From assembly GCF_022870905.1 (NCBI RefSeq), contig NZ_CP091510.1:2046001-2110000 (forward strand): 64,000 nt of DNA, in the 5' to 3' direction. How positions within the stretch are numbered: position 1 is the stretch's first letter; each line of letters opens with the position of its first letter. The translations under genes and the position numbers were made by a program. The DNA comes from Neisseria arctica (GTDB lineage: Bacteria > Pseudomonadota > Gammaproteobacteria > Burkholderiales > Neisseriaceae). The notes under the pieces were generated by a model. The model searched no databases and was not told where the DNA came from. It saw nothing but the letters and a program-made list of their open reading frames with translations. Positions 56,173-64,000 of this stretch are shown here, one piece after another.

Positions 56173-57486
56173 ATGGAAAACCCAAATACCAGTCTTCTTG
56201 AGAAATGGTTCAAGATAAAGGCAAACGGCAGCACCGTACGCACGGAACTGCTTGCCGGTTTAACCACATTCTTGACCATGTGCTACATCATCATCATCAA
56301 CCCTCTAATTTTATCGGATGCGGGTATGGATATGGGTGCGGTATTCGTTGCCACCTGTATTGCCTCTGCCATCGGCTGTTTTGTGATGGGCGGCCTGGCC
56401 AACTATCCGATTGCATTGGCACCCGGCATGGGCTTGAATGCTTATTTCACCTACGCCGTCGTAAAAGGTATGGGAGTACCTTGGCAAATCGCCCTAGGAG
56501 CTGTTTTCGTATCCGGTATCATTTTTATTTTCTTCAGTCTGTTTAAGATCCGCGAAGCCTTGGTAAATGCTTTACCAATGTCGCTGAAAATGTCTATCGC
56601 TGCCGGTATCGGCCTCTTTTTGGCATTGATCGCACTAAAAAGCGCAGGCATTATTGTCGACAACCCTGCCACATTGGTAGGTATGGGCGATATTCATAAC
56701 CCTGCCGCCCTCTTGGCCATGCTTGGTTTTCTAATGATTATCGTGTTAGAACACTACCGTGTACGCGGCGCTATTATTCTCTCTATTCTCGCCATCACCG
56801 CAATCGCTATCTTTTTGGATTTAAGTGAATTCAAAGGTATCATTGGCAGTGTACCCAGTATCGCACCTACTTTCATGCAGATGGATTTCAACGGTTTATT
56901 TACCGTCAGCATGCTCAGCGTGATTTTTGTTTTCTTTTTGGTTGACTTGTTCGACAGTACCGGTACTTTAGTAGGTGTTTCCCATCGTGCCGGCTTGTTG
57001 AAAGACGGTAAGCTGCCTCGTTTAAAACGAGCTTTGCTGGCTGACTCGACAGCTATTGTTTCCGGCGCCGCACTGGGTACCTCTTCTACTACACCCTATA
57101 TCGAAAGTGCATCCGGTGTAGCCGCAGGTGGCCGTACGGGGCTAACCGCCATTACCGTTGGCATTCTGATGCTTGCCTGCTTGTGGTTTTCTCCGCTGGC
57201 GCAAAGTGTTCCCGCCTTTGCTACCGCACCAGCCTTACTCTATGTAGGCGTACATATGCTGCGCAGTGCTACCGAAATCAATTGGGATGATATGACAGAA
57301 GCCGCTCCGGCGTTTCTCACGATCGTATTTATGCCCTTTTCTTACTCGATTGCAGACGGTATCGCCATGGGCTTTATCAGCTATGCAGCCATTAAATTAT
57401 TGTGCGGACGCGCCAAAGAAGTACCACCGATGGTTTGGATCGTAGCCGTATTATGGGCTGCCAAATTCTGGTTTTTAGGTGCATAA
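56173..57486 (+). CDS. NCS2 family purine permease (AzgA/PbuG-like)
   Basis: Inner-membrane proton symporter for adenine, guanine or hypoxanthine. The 437-residue protein has about 12-14 helices and the AzgA-branch motifs: TELLAGLTTFLTMCYIIIIN, NYPIALAPGMGLNAYFTYAV, FFLVDLFDSTGTLVGV with the key Asp/Glu, and GTSSTTPYIESASGVAAGGR. Which base it prefers cannot be decided. It follows a promoter with a dyad over the start site. No guanine riboswitch was seen. A non-DUS terminator follows. Confidence 0.92.
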   Translation: MENPNTSLLEKWFKIKANGSTVRTELLAGLTTFLTMCYIIIINPLILSDAGMDMGAVFVATCIASAIGCFVMGGLANYPIALAPGMGLNAYFTYAVVKGMGVPWQIALGAVFVSGIIFIFFSLFKIREALVNALPMSLKMSIAAGIGLFLALIALKSAGIIVDNPATLVGMGDIHNPAALLAMLGFLMIIVLEHYRVRGAIILSILAITAIAIFLDLSEFKGIIGSVPSIAPTFMQMDFNGLFTVSMLSVIFVFFLVDLFDSTGTLVGVSHRAGLLKDGKLPRLKRALLADSTAIVSGAALGTSSTTPYIESASGVAAGGRTGLTAITVGILMLACLWFSPLAQSVPAFATAPALLYVGVHMLRSATEINWDDMTEAAPAFLTIVFMPFSYSIADGIAMGFISYAAIKLLCGRAKEVPPMVWIVAVLWAAKFWFLGA

Positions 57487-57493
57487 CTGTCTT

Positions 57494-57523
57494 CCCCTAA
57501 ACATTTTGTGTACTGTTTAGGGG
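57494..57523 (+). terminator. Terminator after the purine permease gene
   Basis: CCCCTAAACA (57494-57503) and TGTTTAGGGG (57514-57523), a 10-bp stem; the T-rich tail ATTGTTCTTTT follows. Confidence 0.75.
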
Positions 57524-57571
57524 ATTGTTCTTTTACTGCTCAATGCATGGTATTCGCACCTAGAAATAAAT

Positions 57572-57602
57572 CAATGCCGTCTGATAAATGTTTCAGACGG
57601 CA
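57572..57602. repeat. Imperfect facing DUS pair
   Basis: ATGCCGTCTGA and TCAGACGGCAT face each other around a short loop; one arm reads GCCGTCTGAT and has lost the last DUS base. Confidence 0.6.
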
Positions 57603-57751
57603 TTGATTTATGTATTAAAAATCATAATGCCCCAATTCCTCAACAAACAATATATCCAATTTGATAAAGGCCGTCTGAAAACAGGCTTATTGTAAGTGAC
57701 GAATACCGTACAATAGCAAACATGCTTCCAAAATATTCTTTGCTAAAAAAT

Positions 57752-57783
57752 AAAACCGAACCTTCATCTGCAGGTTCGGTTTT
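57752..57783 (-). terminator. Terminator after fba
   Basis: AAAACCGAACC (57752-57762) pairs with GGTTCGGTTTT (57773-57783), 11 bp. The left flank is A-rich, which makes a U tract on the leftward transcript. Confidence 0.85.
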
Positions 57784-57827
57784 ATTTTTCTATCTTAGTA
57801 AATGACCATCATCAAATATAGCTGTCA

Positions 57828-58892
57828 TTATTTAATGATCTGAGCCAATTCGCCTTTAGCATACTTTTCGGCCATTTTTTCCAATGAAATCGGCTTAATC
57901 TTACTTGCCTGTCCTTCACAACCGAAAGCAACATAACGATCAATACACACTTGTTTCATTGCTTCAACCGATTTGGCCAAATACTTACGGGGATCGAATT
58001 CCGCAGGGTTTTCAGCCATAAATTTACGGATAGCACCCGTAGAGGCCAACCGCAAATCAGTATCAATATTTACTTTACGAACACCGTGTTTAATGCCTTC
58101 TACGATTTCCTCTACCGGAACGCCATAGGTTTCGCCAATCGCACCACCATATTGGTTGATAATTTGCAGCCATTCTTGCGGCACAGAGCTTGAGCCGTGC
58201 ATTACCAAATGCGTATTAGGCAAACGTTCGTGAATTTCTTTAATACGGTCAATACGCAAAACATCTCCGGTAGGTTTGCGGCTGAATTTATACGCACCAT
58301 GGCTGGTACCGATAGCGATAGCCAGAGCATCCACACCGGTGTCTTTCACAAATTGCGCCGCTTCTTCCACGCTGGTCAACATTTGGCTGTGATCCAATAC
58401 GCCTTCAGCACCGATACCGTCTTCTTCACCAGCCTTACCGGTTTCCAAATTGCCGAGTACACCGATTTCACCTTCTACCGACACGCCGCAAGCATGAGAA
58501 AACTCAACTACCTTGCGGGTTACTTCAACATTATATTCATAAGATGCCGGTGTTTTTCCATCGCTCTTAAGCGAACCGTCCATCATCACCGAACTGAATC
58601 CCAGCTGGATAGAACGTTGACACACATCCGGAGAAGTACCGTGGTCTTGGTGCATAACCACCGGAATATGTGGAAATTCTTCGACTGCCGCCAAAATCAA
58701 ATGGCGTAAAAAAGGAGCGCCGGCATATTTACGCGCTCCTGCACTAGCCTGAACGATTACCGGAGCATTAACCGCATCTGCCGCTTCCATAATGGCACGC
58801 ATCTGCTCTAGGTTATTAACATTGAATGCCGGTAAACCGTAATGGTTTTCTGCCGCATGATCCAAAAGTTGGCGCATTGATACAAGTGCCAT
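57828..58892 (-). CDS. fba: Class II fructose-bisphosphate aldolase
   Basis: Zinc enzyme of glycolysis and gluconeogenesis that splits or forms fructose 1,6-bisphosphate. The 354-residue protein is of the longer class IIA/CbbA-like type: [20 protein letters not shown], zinc ligands in [29 protein letters not shown] and HGSSSVPQE, and [17 protein letters not shown]. The length and the CbbA-like C-terminus ([19 protein letters not shown]) fit the neisserial enzyme, which in meningococci is also reported on the cell surface. Alone, with its own terminator. Confidence 0.96.
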   Translation of the reverse strand: MALVSMRQLLDHAAENHYGLPAFNVNNLEQMRAIMEAADAVNAPVIVQASAGARKYAGAPFLRHLILAAVEEFPHIPVVMHQDHGTSPDVCQRSIQLGFSSVMMDGSLKSDGKTPASYEYNVEVTRKVVEFSHACGVSVEGEIGVLGNLETGKAGEEDGIGAEGVLDHSQMLTSVEEAAQFVKDTGVDALAIAIGTSHGAYKFSRKPTGDVLRIDRIKEIHERLPNTHLVMHGSSSVPQEWLQIINQYGGAIGETYGVPVEEIVEGIKHGVRKVNIDTDLRLASTGAIRKFMAENPAEFDPRKYLAKSVEAMKQVCIDRYVAFGCEGQASKIKPISLEKMAEKYAKGELAQIIK

Positions 58893-59209
58893 AATAGAAG
58901 CTCCTCAAACTGTAATCAGATGTAATTGAAAACCAGTGGCGATTATAGCAGCTTCTGTCATCTTTTTTGAAGCATATTCACTGCAAGGTCATTAACATTG
59001 ACCAAACGGTTTTATCCCTATTTCCAGCATAATTTTGCCTAAAAACCATCTTTTCAAGATAATTAGAGCCATAAATAAAAACTTTATGGATACCAAGGTT
59101 GAGGATTTTCTTTCTTCAGCACCACTTTGATATTAAAAAAGCCGTCTGAATTTTCAGACGGCCCTTTGGCAATACCAATGTATTCCATCAATCTGTAATA
59201 TTACCCGTA
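58893..59209. other. fba-RDD intergenic region
   Basis: A 317-base AT-rich gap with the fba promoter region and a DUS hairpin (59141-59162) that ends the RDD gene. Nothing else is seen. Confidence 0.5.
59141..59162 (-). terminator. DUS hairpin terminator after the RDD gene
   Basis: 10-bp facing DUS arms (59141-59150 and 59153-59162) with an A6 run on the left, which gives the U tract for the leftward gene. Confidence 0.75.
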
Positions 59210-59803
59210 CTACTTTTTAGGCAACTGTACCACGACCGTACCGGCCACATAATCCTGCAAAGTACGGCGGTCTTTGTCTTTATTAAACAACATCACAAAA
59301 CAAGCTACGGACGCGGCAAAAGAAATCAGGTTGCCCACACTCTCAGCTTCTCCCATATCGGCACCTAACACCAAAACAATTAAAAACGCAAAAACCAGCG
59401 CAACTACAGCCAGCAAAAGATTGTAGACTACTTCGCGCATCAAAACCGTACCGATAAAACCGGGGTTACTGCCGTCTTTTTTTAATACGCGAATATTCAT
59501 TACCCGCTTGCCCAATGACTGACCATGTTTGCCCATCATCCAAAGCTGCCAGACACCATAGATAAGCAATATAGCAAAACCTCCCAAAACACCGGGACTC
59601 AACCAATTAATATCTACATTTTCCGTAGCATTCCAATCATTGGTCATCAAAGGCCACAAAACAAAAAATAATAATGGCAAATAAGCCACGATAGAAAACA
59701 ACAAATTCAATAAATAAGCGGCAATACGGCTACCTGGCGAAGCAATAACAACTTCAACCTCATCACTATGCCACATAGTGTTTGATTGCATATCCGTATT
59801 CAT
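59210..59803 (-). CDS. RDD family membrane protein
   Basis: A 197-residue inner-membrane protein. The RDD signature is seen in PGSRIAAYLLNLLFSIVAYL and in KHGQSLGKRVMNIRVLKKDG. There are about four helices, and the C-terminus (FNKDKDRRTLQDYVAGTVVV) is typical of the family. Function is unknown; some relatives are sodium or proton antiporters. The ATG at 59803 follows GGGGGTAAC. A TTG further upstream opens the longer frame. The gene is divergent from asd across a gap with a strong palindrome. Confidence 0.85.
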   Translation of the reverse strand: MNTDMQSNTMWHSDEVEVVIASPGSRIAAYLLNLLFSIVAYLPLLFFVLWPLMTNDWNATENVDINWLSPGVLGGFAILLIYGVWQLWMMGKHGQSLGKRVMNIRVLKKDGSNPGFIGTVLMREVVYNLLLAVVALVFAFLIVLVLGADMGEAESVGNLISFAASVACFVMLFNKDKDRRTLQDYVAGTVVVQLPKK

Positions 59804-59890
59804 TGTTACCCCCACATACAATTAAAATATAAAAAATATACCCATATGATTTACAACATTTTATTATCAATAGCAATAAATCACTTTACA

Positions 59891-59910
59891 TTTTACCCTA
59901 TAGGGTTAAA
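59891..59910. promoter_or_regulatory. Palindrome between the RDD gene and asd
   Basis: ACCCTATAGGGT (59895-59906) is a perfect 12-base palindrome extended by three more base pairs after one mismatch. It lies 58-77 bases before the asd ATG, a fitting place for an operator. Confidence 0.45.
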
Positions 59911-59967
59911 AATCTTTCCTTAATATCGTATTATTCTATCATCAAATCTTTTTTAAGGAGAAAATAC

Positions 59968-61086
59968 ATGAAAGTAGGTTTCGTAGGCTGGCGCGGCATG
60001 GTAGGTTCCGTGCTGATGCAGCGTATGCAAGAAGAAAACGACTTCGCCCATATTCCCGAGGCCGTATTCTTTACTACTTCAAATGTCGGCGGCGATGCTC
60101 CCGACTTTGGACAAACAGAGAAAAAACTCCTTGATGCCAACAATATTTCCGAACTGGCTAAAATGGATATTATCGTAACCTGCCAAGGCGGCGATTACAC
60201 TAAATCTGTTTTCCAACCCCTACGTGATAGCGGCTGGCACGGTTATTGGATTGATGCCGCATCATCATTACGAATGAATGACGATGCAGTGATTATTCTC
60301 GACCCTGTCAACCGCAACGTCATTGACGAAGCATTGAAAAATGGTGTGAAAAACTATATCGGCGGCAATTGTACCGTTTCCCTGATGCTGATGGCTTTAG
60401 GCGGGCTCTTCCAAAACGATTTGGTAGAATGGGCTACCAGCATGACTTATCAAGCCGCATCCGGAGCCGGTGCTAAAAACATGCGCGAGCTGATTGAAGG
60501 CATGGGCGCGATTAACAGCGAAGTATCTAAAGAGCTGGCTGACCCCGCCAGCGCCATCCTTAATATCGACCGAAAAGTCAGCGACTTTTTGCGTAGCGAA
60601 AATTATCCGAAAACCAATTTCGGCGTACCTCTGGCCGGCAGCCTGATTCCTTGGATTGATGCGGATTTAGGCAATGGCCAATCTAAGGAAGAATGGAAAG
60701 GCGGTGTAGAAACCAACAAAATCCTTGGCCGCAGTGCCAATCCTATAGTGATTGACGGGTTATGTGTCCGCGTTGGTGCCATGCGTTGCCACAGCCAAGC
60801 CATCACTTTAAAATTGAAAAAAGATTTGCCAGTTGAAGAAATCGAAAAACTGCTTGCTTCAGCCAATGACTGGGTAAAAGTCATCCCCAACCAAAAAGAA
60901 GCCAGTATGAATGAACTTACCCCTGCAAAAGTAACCGGTACTTTGAGCGTTCCGGTAGGCCGTATCCGAAAAATGGGAATGGGCGGTGAATATATCAGCG
61001 CATTTACCGTAGGCGATCAATTGCTGTGGGGTGCTGCAGAACCTCTCCGCCGCATGTTACGAATCGTATTGGGTAATTTAAACTAA
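59968..61086 (+). CDS. asd: Aspartate-semialdehyde dehydrogenase
   Basis: NADPH-dependent enzyme that reduces aspartyl phosphate to the semialdehyde, the branch point to lysine, diaminopimelate, threonine and methionine. The 372-residue protein is of the gamma-proteobacterial type: [18 protein letters not shown] for NADP, catalytic Cys135 in [25 protein letters not shown] and [21 protein letters not shown] sets the start. Single gene with a strong terminator. Confidence 0.97.
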   Translation: MKVGFVGWRGMVGSVLMQRMQEENDFAHIPEAVFFTTSNVGGDAPDFGQTEKKLLDANNISELAKMDIIVTCQGGDYTKSVFQPLRDSGWHGYWIDAASSLRMNDDAVIILDPVNRNVIDEALKNGVKNYIGGNCTVSLMLMALGGLFQNDLVEWATSMTYQAASGAGAKNMRELIEGMGAINSEVSKELADPASAILNIDRKVSDFLRSENYPKTNFGVPLAGSLIPWIDADLGNGQSKEEWKGGVETNKILGRSANPIVIDGLCVRVGAMRCHSQAITLKLKKDLPVEEIEKLLASANDWVKVIPNQKEASMNELTPAKVTGTLSVPVGRIRKMGMGGEYISAFTVGDQLLWGAAEPLRRMLRIVLGNLN

Positions 61087-61116
61087 AATCAACCTCTCAA
61101 ATAAGAGGCCGTCTGA

Positions 61117-61149
61117 AAAGCAACGGGCATCTAACCGTTGCTTTTTTAT
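61117..61149 (+). terminator. Intrinsic terminator after asd
   Basis: AAAGCAACGG (61117-61126) and CCGTTGCTTT (61135-61144), a 10-bp stem followed by T. A single DUS overlaps its left side. Confidence 0.85.
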
Positions 61150-61186
61150 TTTCCCCACATAAAACTTTTGCTATGTAAAACAAAAA

Positions 61187-61215
61187 GCCCGTAATTATTC
61201 TATTACGGGCCTTTT
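61187..61215 (-). terminator. Intrinsic terminator after ftsZ
   Basis: GCCCGTAAT (61187-61195) and ATTACGGGC (61202-61210), 9 bp, with A5 on the left and T5 on the right; 24 bases past the leftward ftsZ stop. Confidence 0.85.
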
Positions 61216-61238
61216 TACTGGAACCAATTGATTTAGAT

Positions 61239-62411
61239 TTAATCGGCTTGTCGGCGTAATACGGCTGGAATTTCAAAATCATCCAATACAGACTGATTTG
61301 AAAAGTCCGATGCTGCCAGATTCATACTACGCGCCTTGCGGCCGGAAACAATCACGCTGTCAATATTGGGGAAACCATCGTCCGTACCGGTTGCGTGCTG
61401 GTTTTTCACCATGCGCAAATTATTGGTATTGGAAGCAGACTGGTGTTCTTTCAAACCGGTAGCGATAATGGTAACTCGGATATCGCCTTCTTCCATGGCT
61501 TCATCTTCAGCAGTACCATATTTACGCTCTGCTTCGGGGTGGGCGTATTCATCGACCACCTGCATAATTTCACGATACTCAGACATTTTCAAACAGCCCG
61601 GAGCGGTCGTAATATTCACCAATACACCGCGTGCGCCGTCGAGAGTCACATCATCCAACAACGGGCTGGAAATGGCTTGCTCCGTTGCCAAACGTGCACG
61701 GTCAATACCTTGTGCAAAACCCGATCCCATCATAGCCATACCCATAATGCTCATCACGTTTTTCACGTCGGCAAAGTCAAGGTTGATGAAGCCCGGGCGG
61801 GTTACCACCTCGGAAATACCGGCAACCGCATCACGTAATACGTTATCGGCCGCACGGAATGCTTCACGCACAGTAACATCCTCACCCAAAGCAGTCATAA
61901 GCTTATCGTTCGGAATCACAATCAGTGAATCCACCTGGCTCTTAAGATGATCCAAACCCTCTTGGGCGATATTGATGCGCTTGCCTTCATGGCCGAAAGG
62001 ACGGGTTACTACCGCCACAGTCAAAATACCCAGTTCTTTGGCAATTTCCGCAACGACCGGTGCCGCACCGGTACCGGTACCGCCGCCCATACCGGTAGTG
62101 ATAAACAACATATTGGCACCGCGAATGGCATCAGCAATCGCTTCACGGTCTTCTTGGGCTGCCGCACGGCCGATTTCGGGATTGGCACCGGCACCCAAGC
62201 CGCGGGTCAAATTTACACCCAACTGGATGCGCTTAGCGGCATTGTTCTTGCCCAACGCTTGAGCATCTGTATTCGCACTGATAAATTCGACACCTTGAAC
62301 GGTGTTCTCAATCATATTATTGATTGCATTACAACCGCCGCCGCCGATACCGATTACTTTGATGACCGCAGGGCTCGCTGCAGACTCTACTACATCGTAA
62401 ACCAATTCCAT
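61239..62411 (-). CDS. ftsZ: Cell division protein FtsZ
   Basis: Tubulin-like GTPase that forms the division ring. The 390-residue protein has VIGIGGGGCNAINNMI, the tubulin signature GGGTGTG at residues 109-115, the T7 loop NLDFADV, a variable linker (about 320-375) and the conserved tail peptide DDFEIPAVLRRQAD that binds FtsA and ZipA. Last gene of the leftward ftsQ-ftsA-ftsZ cluster. A single DUS lies in the 164-bp gap after ftsA. Confidence 0.98.
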   Translation of the reverse strand: MELVYDVVESAASPAVIKVIGIGGGGCNAINNMIENTVQGVEFISANTDAQALGKNNAAKRIQLGVNLTRGLGAGANPEIGRAAAQEDREAIADAIRGANMLFITTGMGGGTGTGAAPVVAEIAKELGILTVAVVTRPFGHEGKRINIAQEGLDHLKSQVDSLIVIPNDKLMTALGEDVTVREAFRAADNVLRDAVAGISEVVTRPGFINLDFADVKNVMSIMGMAMMGSGFAQGIDRARLATEQAISSPLLDDVTLDGARGVLVNITTAPGCLKMSEYREIMQVVDEYAHPEAERKYGTAEDEAMEEGDIRVTIIATGLKEHQSASNTNNLRMVKNQHATGTDDGFPNIDSVIVSGRKARSMNLAASDFSNQSVLDDFEIPAVLRRQAD

Positions 62412-62575
62412 GTTAAAGCTCCTCTGCGCCCTGCTTCAGGACAACATTTCAAACATATATTAATCTCTTTCATTATAGAGGATTTTTTTGTAAAAAAGTA
62501 AAAGCTGATTTATTTTTACCTTTTTCCTCGAGCCATTTGATTTCAGACGGCCTATGAAATCCCAGAAATGAAAGA

Positions 62576-63811
62576 TTAAAAGTTATTGCGCAACCATTCT
62601 TTGATTTTGACCAACAGGCTTTCACCCGGTTCCTTCACCGCTACGCTACCGCTGACAGTGCTGCCGTAAACATCACCACGTGCTGCTTGAAGCAAGCCGA
62701 TAGCCGTCGCATAGCGCGGGTTACGGATGCGCTCGGACACCCCGCCCATTTCTTGAGGTACGCCGATACGTGCAGGCAAATTAAACACATCTTCGGCCAA
62801 ATCAACTATGCCGGTCAGCAAAGATGCCCCGCCCGTCAGAACAACACCTGAAGTTAACACCTCTTCAGGGAATCCGCTGCGGCGCAACTCATTTAAAGTT
62901 AACTCCAGAATTTCCTCTACACGCGGTCCGATAACACTGGCGAGTACACGGCGTGAAATTTGGCGCGGCTGGCGGTCTCCTACGCTCGGCACTTCGATCA
63001 TTTCATCCAAACCATCCATCGTGGCAATTGCTACGCCGTGATGGATTTTTATGTATTCAGCCGCATTGTGCGGGGTGCGGAGCGCCTGAGCCAAATCTTT
63101 GGTAATCAAATCACCCGCTACCGGAATCACCGCTGTATGACGGATAGCACCGTTGGTATAAACCGCAATATCGGTTGTGCCGCCGCCGATATCAATCACG
63201 CAGACACCCAAATCTTTTTCGTCTTCCGTCAAAACCGCCTGGCCGCTAGCCAGCGGTTGCAACATAATCTGATCCATGTGCAGGCCGCAACGGTTAACAC
63301 ACTTTTGAATGTTTTGCAATGCGGTAATCGCACCCGTAATGATGTGTACTCGGGTATCCAAGCGTACGCCGCTCATACCGATGGGTTCTTTGACACCGGG
63401 TTGGTTATCAATAATATACTCTTGTACAACAGTATGGAGAATATTATGGTCCGGCGGAATATTAACAGCCTTAGCGGTTTCGATAGCACGGTCGATATCG
63501 GCTTGGGTTACTTCGCCGTCTTTAATTTTCACTACGCCTTGGGAGTTCAAACTGCGAATATGGTTTCCTGCAATACCCGTAGTAACGCTGTCAACCTTAC
63601 AGTCTGCCATCAATTCGGCCTCATTCATGGCTTGCTTAATGGCTTGGGCGGTAGCATCGATATTGGTCACCATACCGGCTTTCAGACCGCGTGAAGGCGC
63701 TTGTCCCAAGCCGACGATGTGGATTTCGTTGTCATCTTGAACTTCACCGATAAGTGCGATAACTTTTGATGTTCCGATATCAAGTGCGCTGATATATTTG
63801 CCTTTTACCAT
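62576..63811 (-). CDS. ftsA: Cell division protein FtsA
   Basis: Actin-like ATPase that tethers FtsZ to the membrane. The 411-residue protein has SALDIGTSKVIALIGEV, the 1C domain replacing actin 1B, CVIDIGGGTTDIAVYTNGA, VLTGGASLLTGIVDLAED and the C-terminal amphipathic membrane helix in LLVKIKEWLRNNF. It follows ftsQ by about 20 bases on the same strand. Confidence 0.97.
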   Translation of the reverse strand: MVKGKYISALDIGTSKVIALIGEVQDDNEIHIVGLGQAPSRGLKAGMVTNIDATAQAIKQAMNEAELMADCKVDSVTTGIAGNHIRSLNSQGVVKIKDGEVTQADIDRAIETAKAVNIPPDHNILHTVVQEYIIDNQPGVKEPIGMSGVRLDTRVHIITGAITALQNIQKCVNRCGLHMDQIMLQPLASGQAVLTEDEKDLGVCVIDIGGGTTDIAVYTNGAIRHTAVIPVAGDLITKDLAQALRTPHNAAEYIKIHHGVAIATMDGLDEMIEVPSVGDRQPRQISRRVLASVIGPRVEEILELTLNELRRSGFPEEVLTSGVVLTGGASLLTGIVDLAEDVFNLPARIGVPQEMGGVSERIRNPRYATAIGLLQAARGDVYGSTVSGSVAVKEPGESLLVKIKEWLRNNF

Positions 63812-63832
63812 GATATTCCATTCATTATTTGT

Positions 63833-64000
63833 TTACTGTTGATCTTCCGCAGCAGTTTCAGACGGCATATCTTCTTCTGCTTCACGCATGCGTACGGCAA
63901 AGCCGTCTTTGTAACGCATGTCTACATAATCCAATCTGTTTTGCTGGCTTTTCAGCAAATCCGGCCACAACCGGGCAAAACGCTGCAATCTCTCGTTTTC
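63833..64000 (-). CDS. ftsQ: Cell division protein FtsQ (C-terminal part)
   Basis: Only the last 55 residues are in the window; the rest lies past the right edge. FtsQ is a single-pass divisome protein that joins the cytoplasmic ring to FtsB and FtsL. Seen: ERLQRFARLWPDLLKSQQNR and LDYVDMRYKDGFAVRMRE, the typical end of the beta domain just before ftsA. The acidic tail (AEEDMPSETAAEDQQ) is partly encoded by a DUS, which reads MPSE. Confidence 0.85.
   Translation of the reverse strand, partial: ENERLQRFARLWPDLLKSQQNRLDYVDMRYKDGFAVRMREAEEDMPSETAAEDQQ

Larger units (their letters stand above)
57487..57827. other. Permease-fba convergent gap
   Basis: A 341-base gap with three hairpins: 57494-57523, the imperfect DUS pair at about 57572-57602, and 57752-57783. 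A single DUS lies near 57668. No gene. Confidence 0.6.

Noticed and set aside
1..64000. tRNA, rRNA, prophage, integrase, toxin-antitoxin or restriction genes
   Set aside because: I read the gaps on both strands and saw no cloverleaf, rRNA-like stretch or such gene family.

Overview
The window is a piece of chromosome from a member of the genus Neisseria (Betaproteobacteria). The main evidence is the repeated 10-mer GCCGTCTGAA, the core of the neisserial DNA uptake sequence (DUS). It occurs dozens of times, often as back-to-back inverted pairs after genes. Most copies are the AG form (AGGCCGTCTGAA), mixed with AT forms (ATGCCGTCTGAA), which fits a commensal or animal-associated Neisseria rather than the pathogenic species. 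The species cannot be named from this. Proteins such as LtgA, LigE, Asd and the 80-residue Fis also look neisserial. No tRNA, rRNA, CRISPR array, insertion sequence or prophage was seen.

Layout. 1-8.0 kb: tyrS, ychF, two small exported proteins, a Slam-type surface lipoprotein, prmC and mgtE. The mgtE gene has a long, apparently structured leader whose last hairpin covers its ribosome binding site. 8.1-19.2 kb: the main accessory locus, a 3371-residue trimeric autotransporter adhesin followed by a SmpA/OmpA lipoprotein of TpgA type. 19.9-28.2 kb: ubiB, metF, tsaD, a queC-queD-queE queuosine precursor cluster behind a probable preQ1 riboswitch, purH and fis. 28.2-34.8 kb: a membrane O-acyltransferase lies between fis and dusB, with a perfect FNR-type palindrome at its upstream edge. 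After dusB come a YcnI-like copper protein, a nitroreductase, and doxX divergent from a LysR regulator. 34.8-47 kb: fumarase, then trkA-phoU-pstS-pstC-pstA-pstB-trkH (phosphate uptake flanked by potassium uptake genes), then the lytic transglycosylase ltgA. 47-64 kb: periplasmic DNA ligase ligE, a metallo-beta-lactamase-fold hydrolase, a DUF937-OmpA fusion, selO, queA, accB-accC, dsbB, a purine permease, fba, an RDD membrane protein, asd, and the division genes ftsZ-ftsA-ftsQ. The last runs off the right edge.

How the genes work together. QueC, QueD and QueE make preQ0, and QueA acts late in the same tRNA modification pathway. PstS, PstC, PstA and PstB form one ABC importer, with PhoU as its usual negative partner. 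TrkA and TrkH form one potassium uptake system. AccB and AccC are two subunits of acetyl-CoA carboxylase. FtsZ, FtsA and FtsQ are divisome proteins. The adhesin and its downstream lipoprotein probably form a surface fibre plus a peptidoglycan-linked periplasmic helper.

The points most worth following up are the mgtE leader RNA, the adhesin/TpgA-like pair with a 750-bp tandem duplication, the FNR-type site beside the acyltransferase, the inverted DUS pair built into the selO reading frame, the orphan Slam-type lipoprotein, and a possible small RNA after metF.
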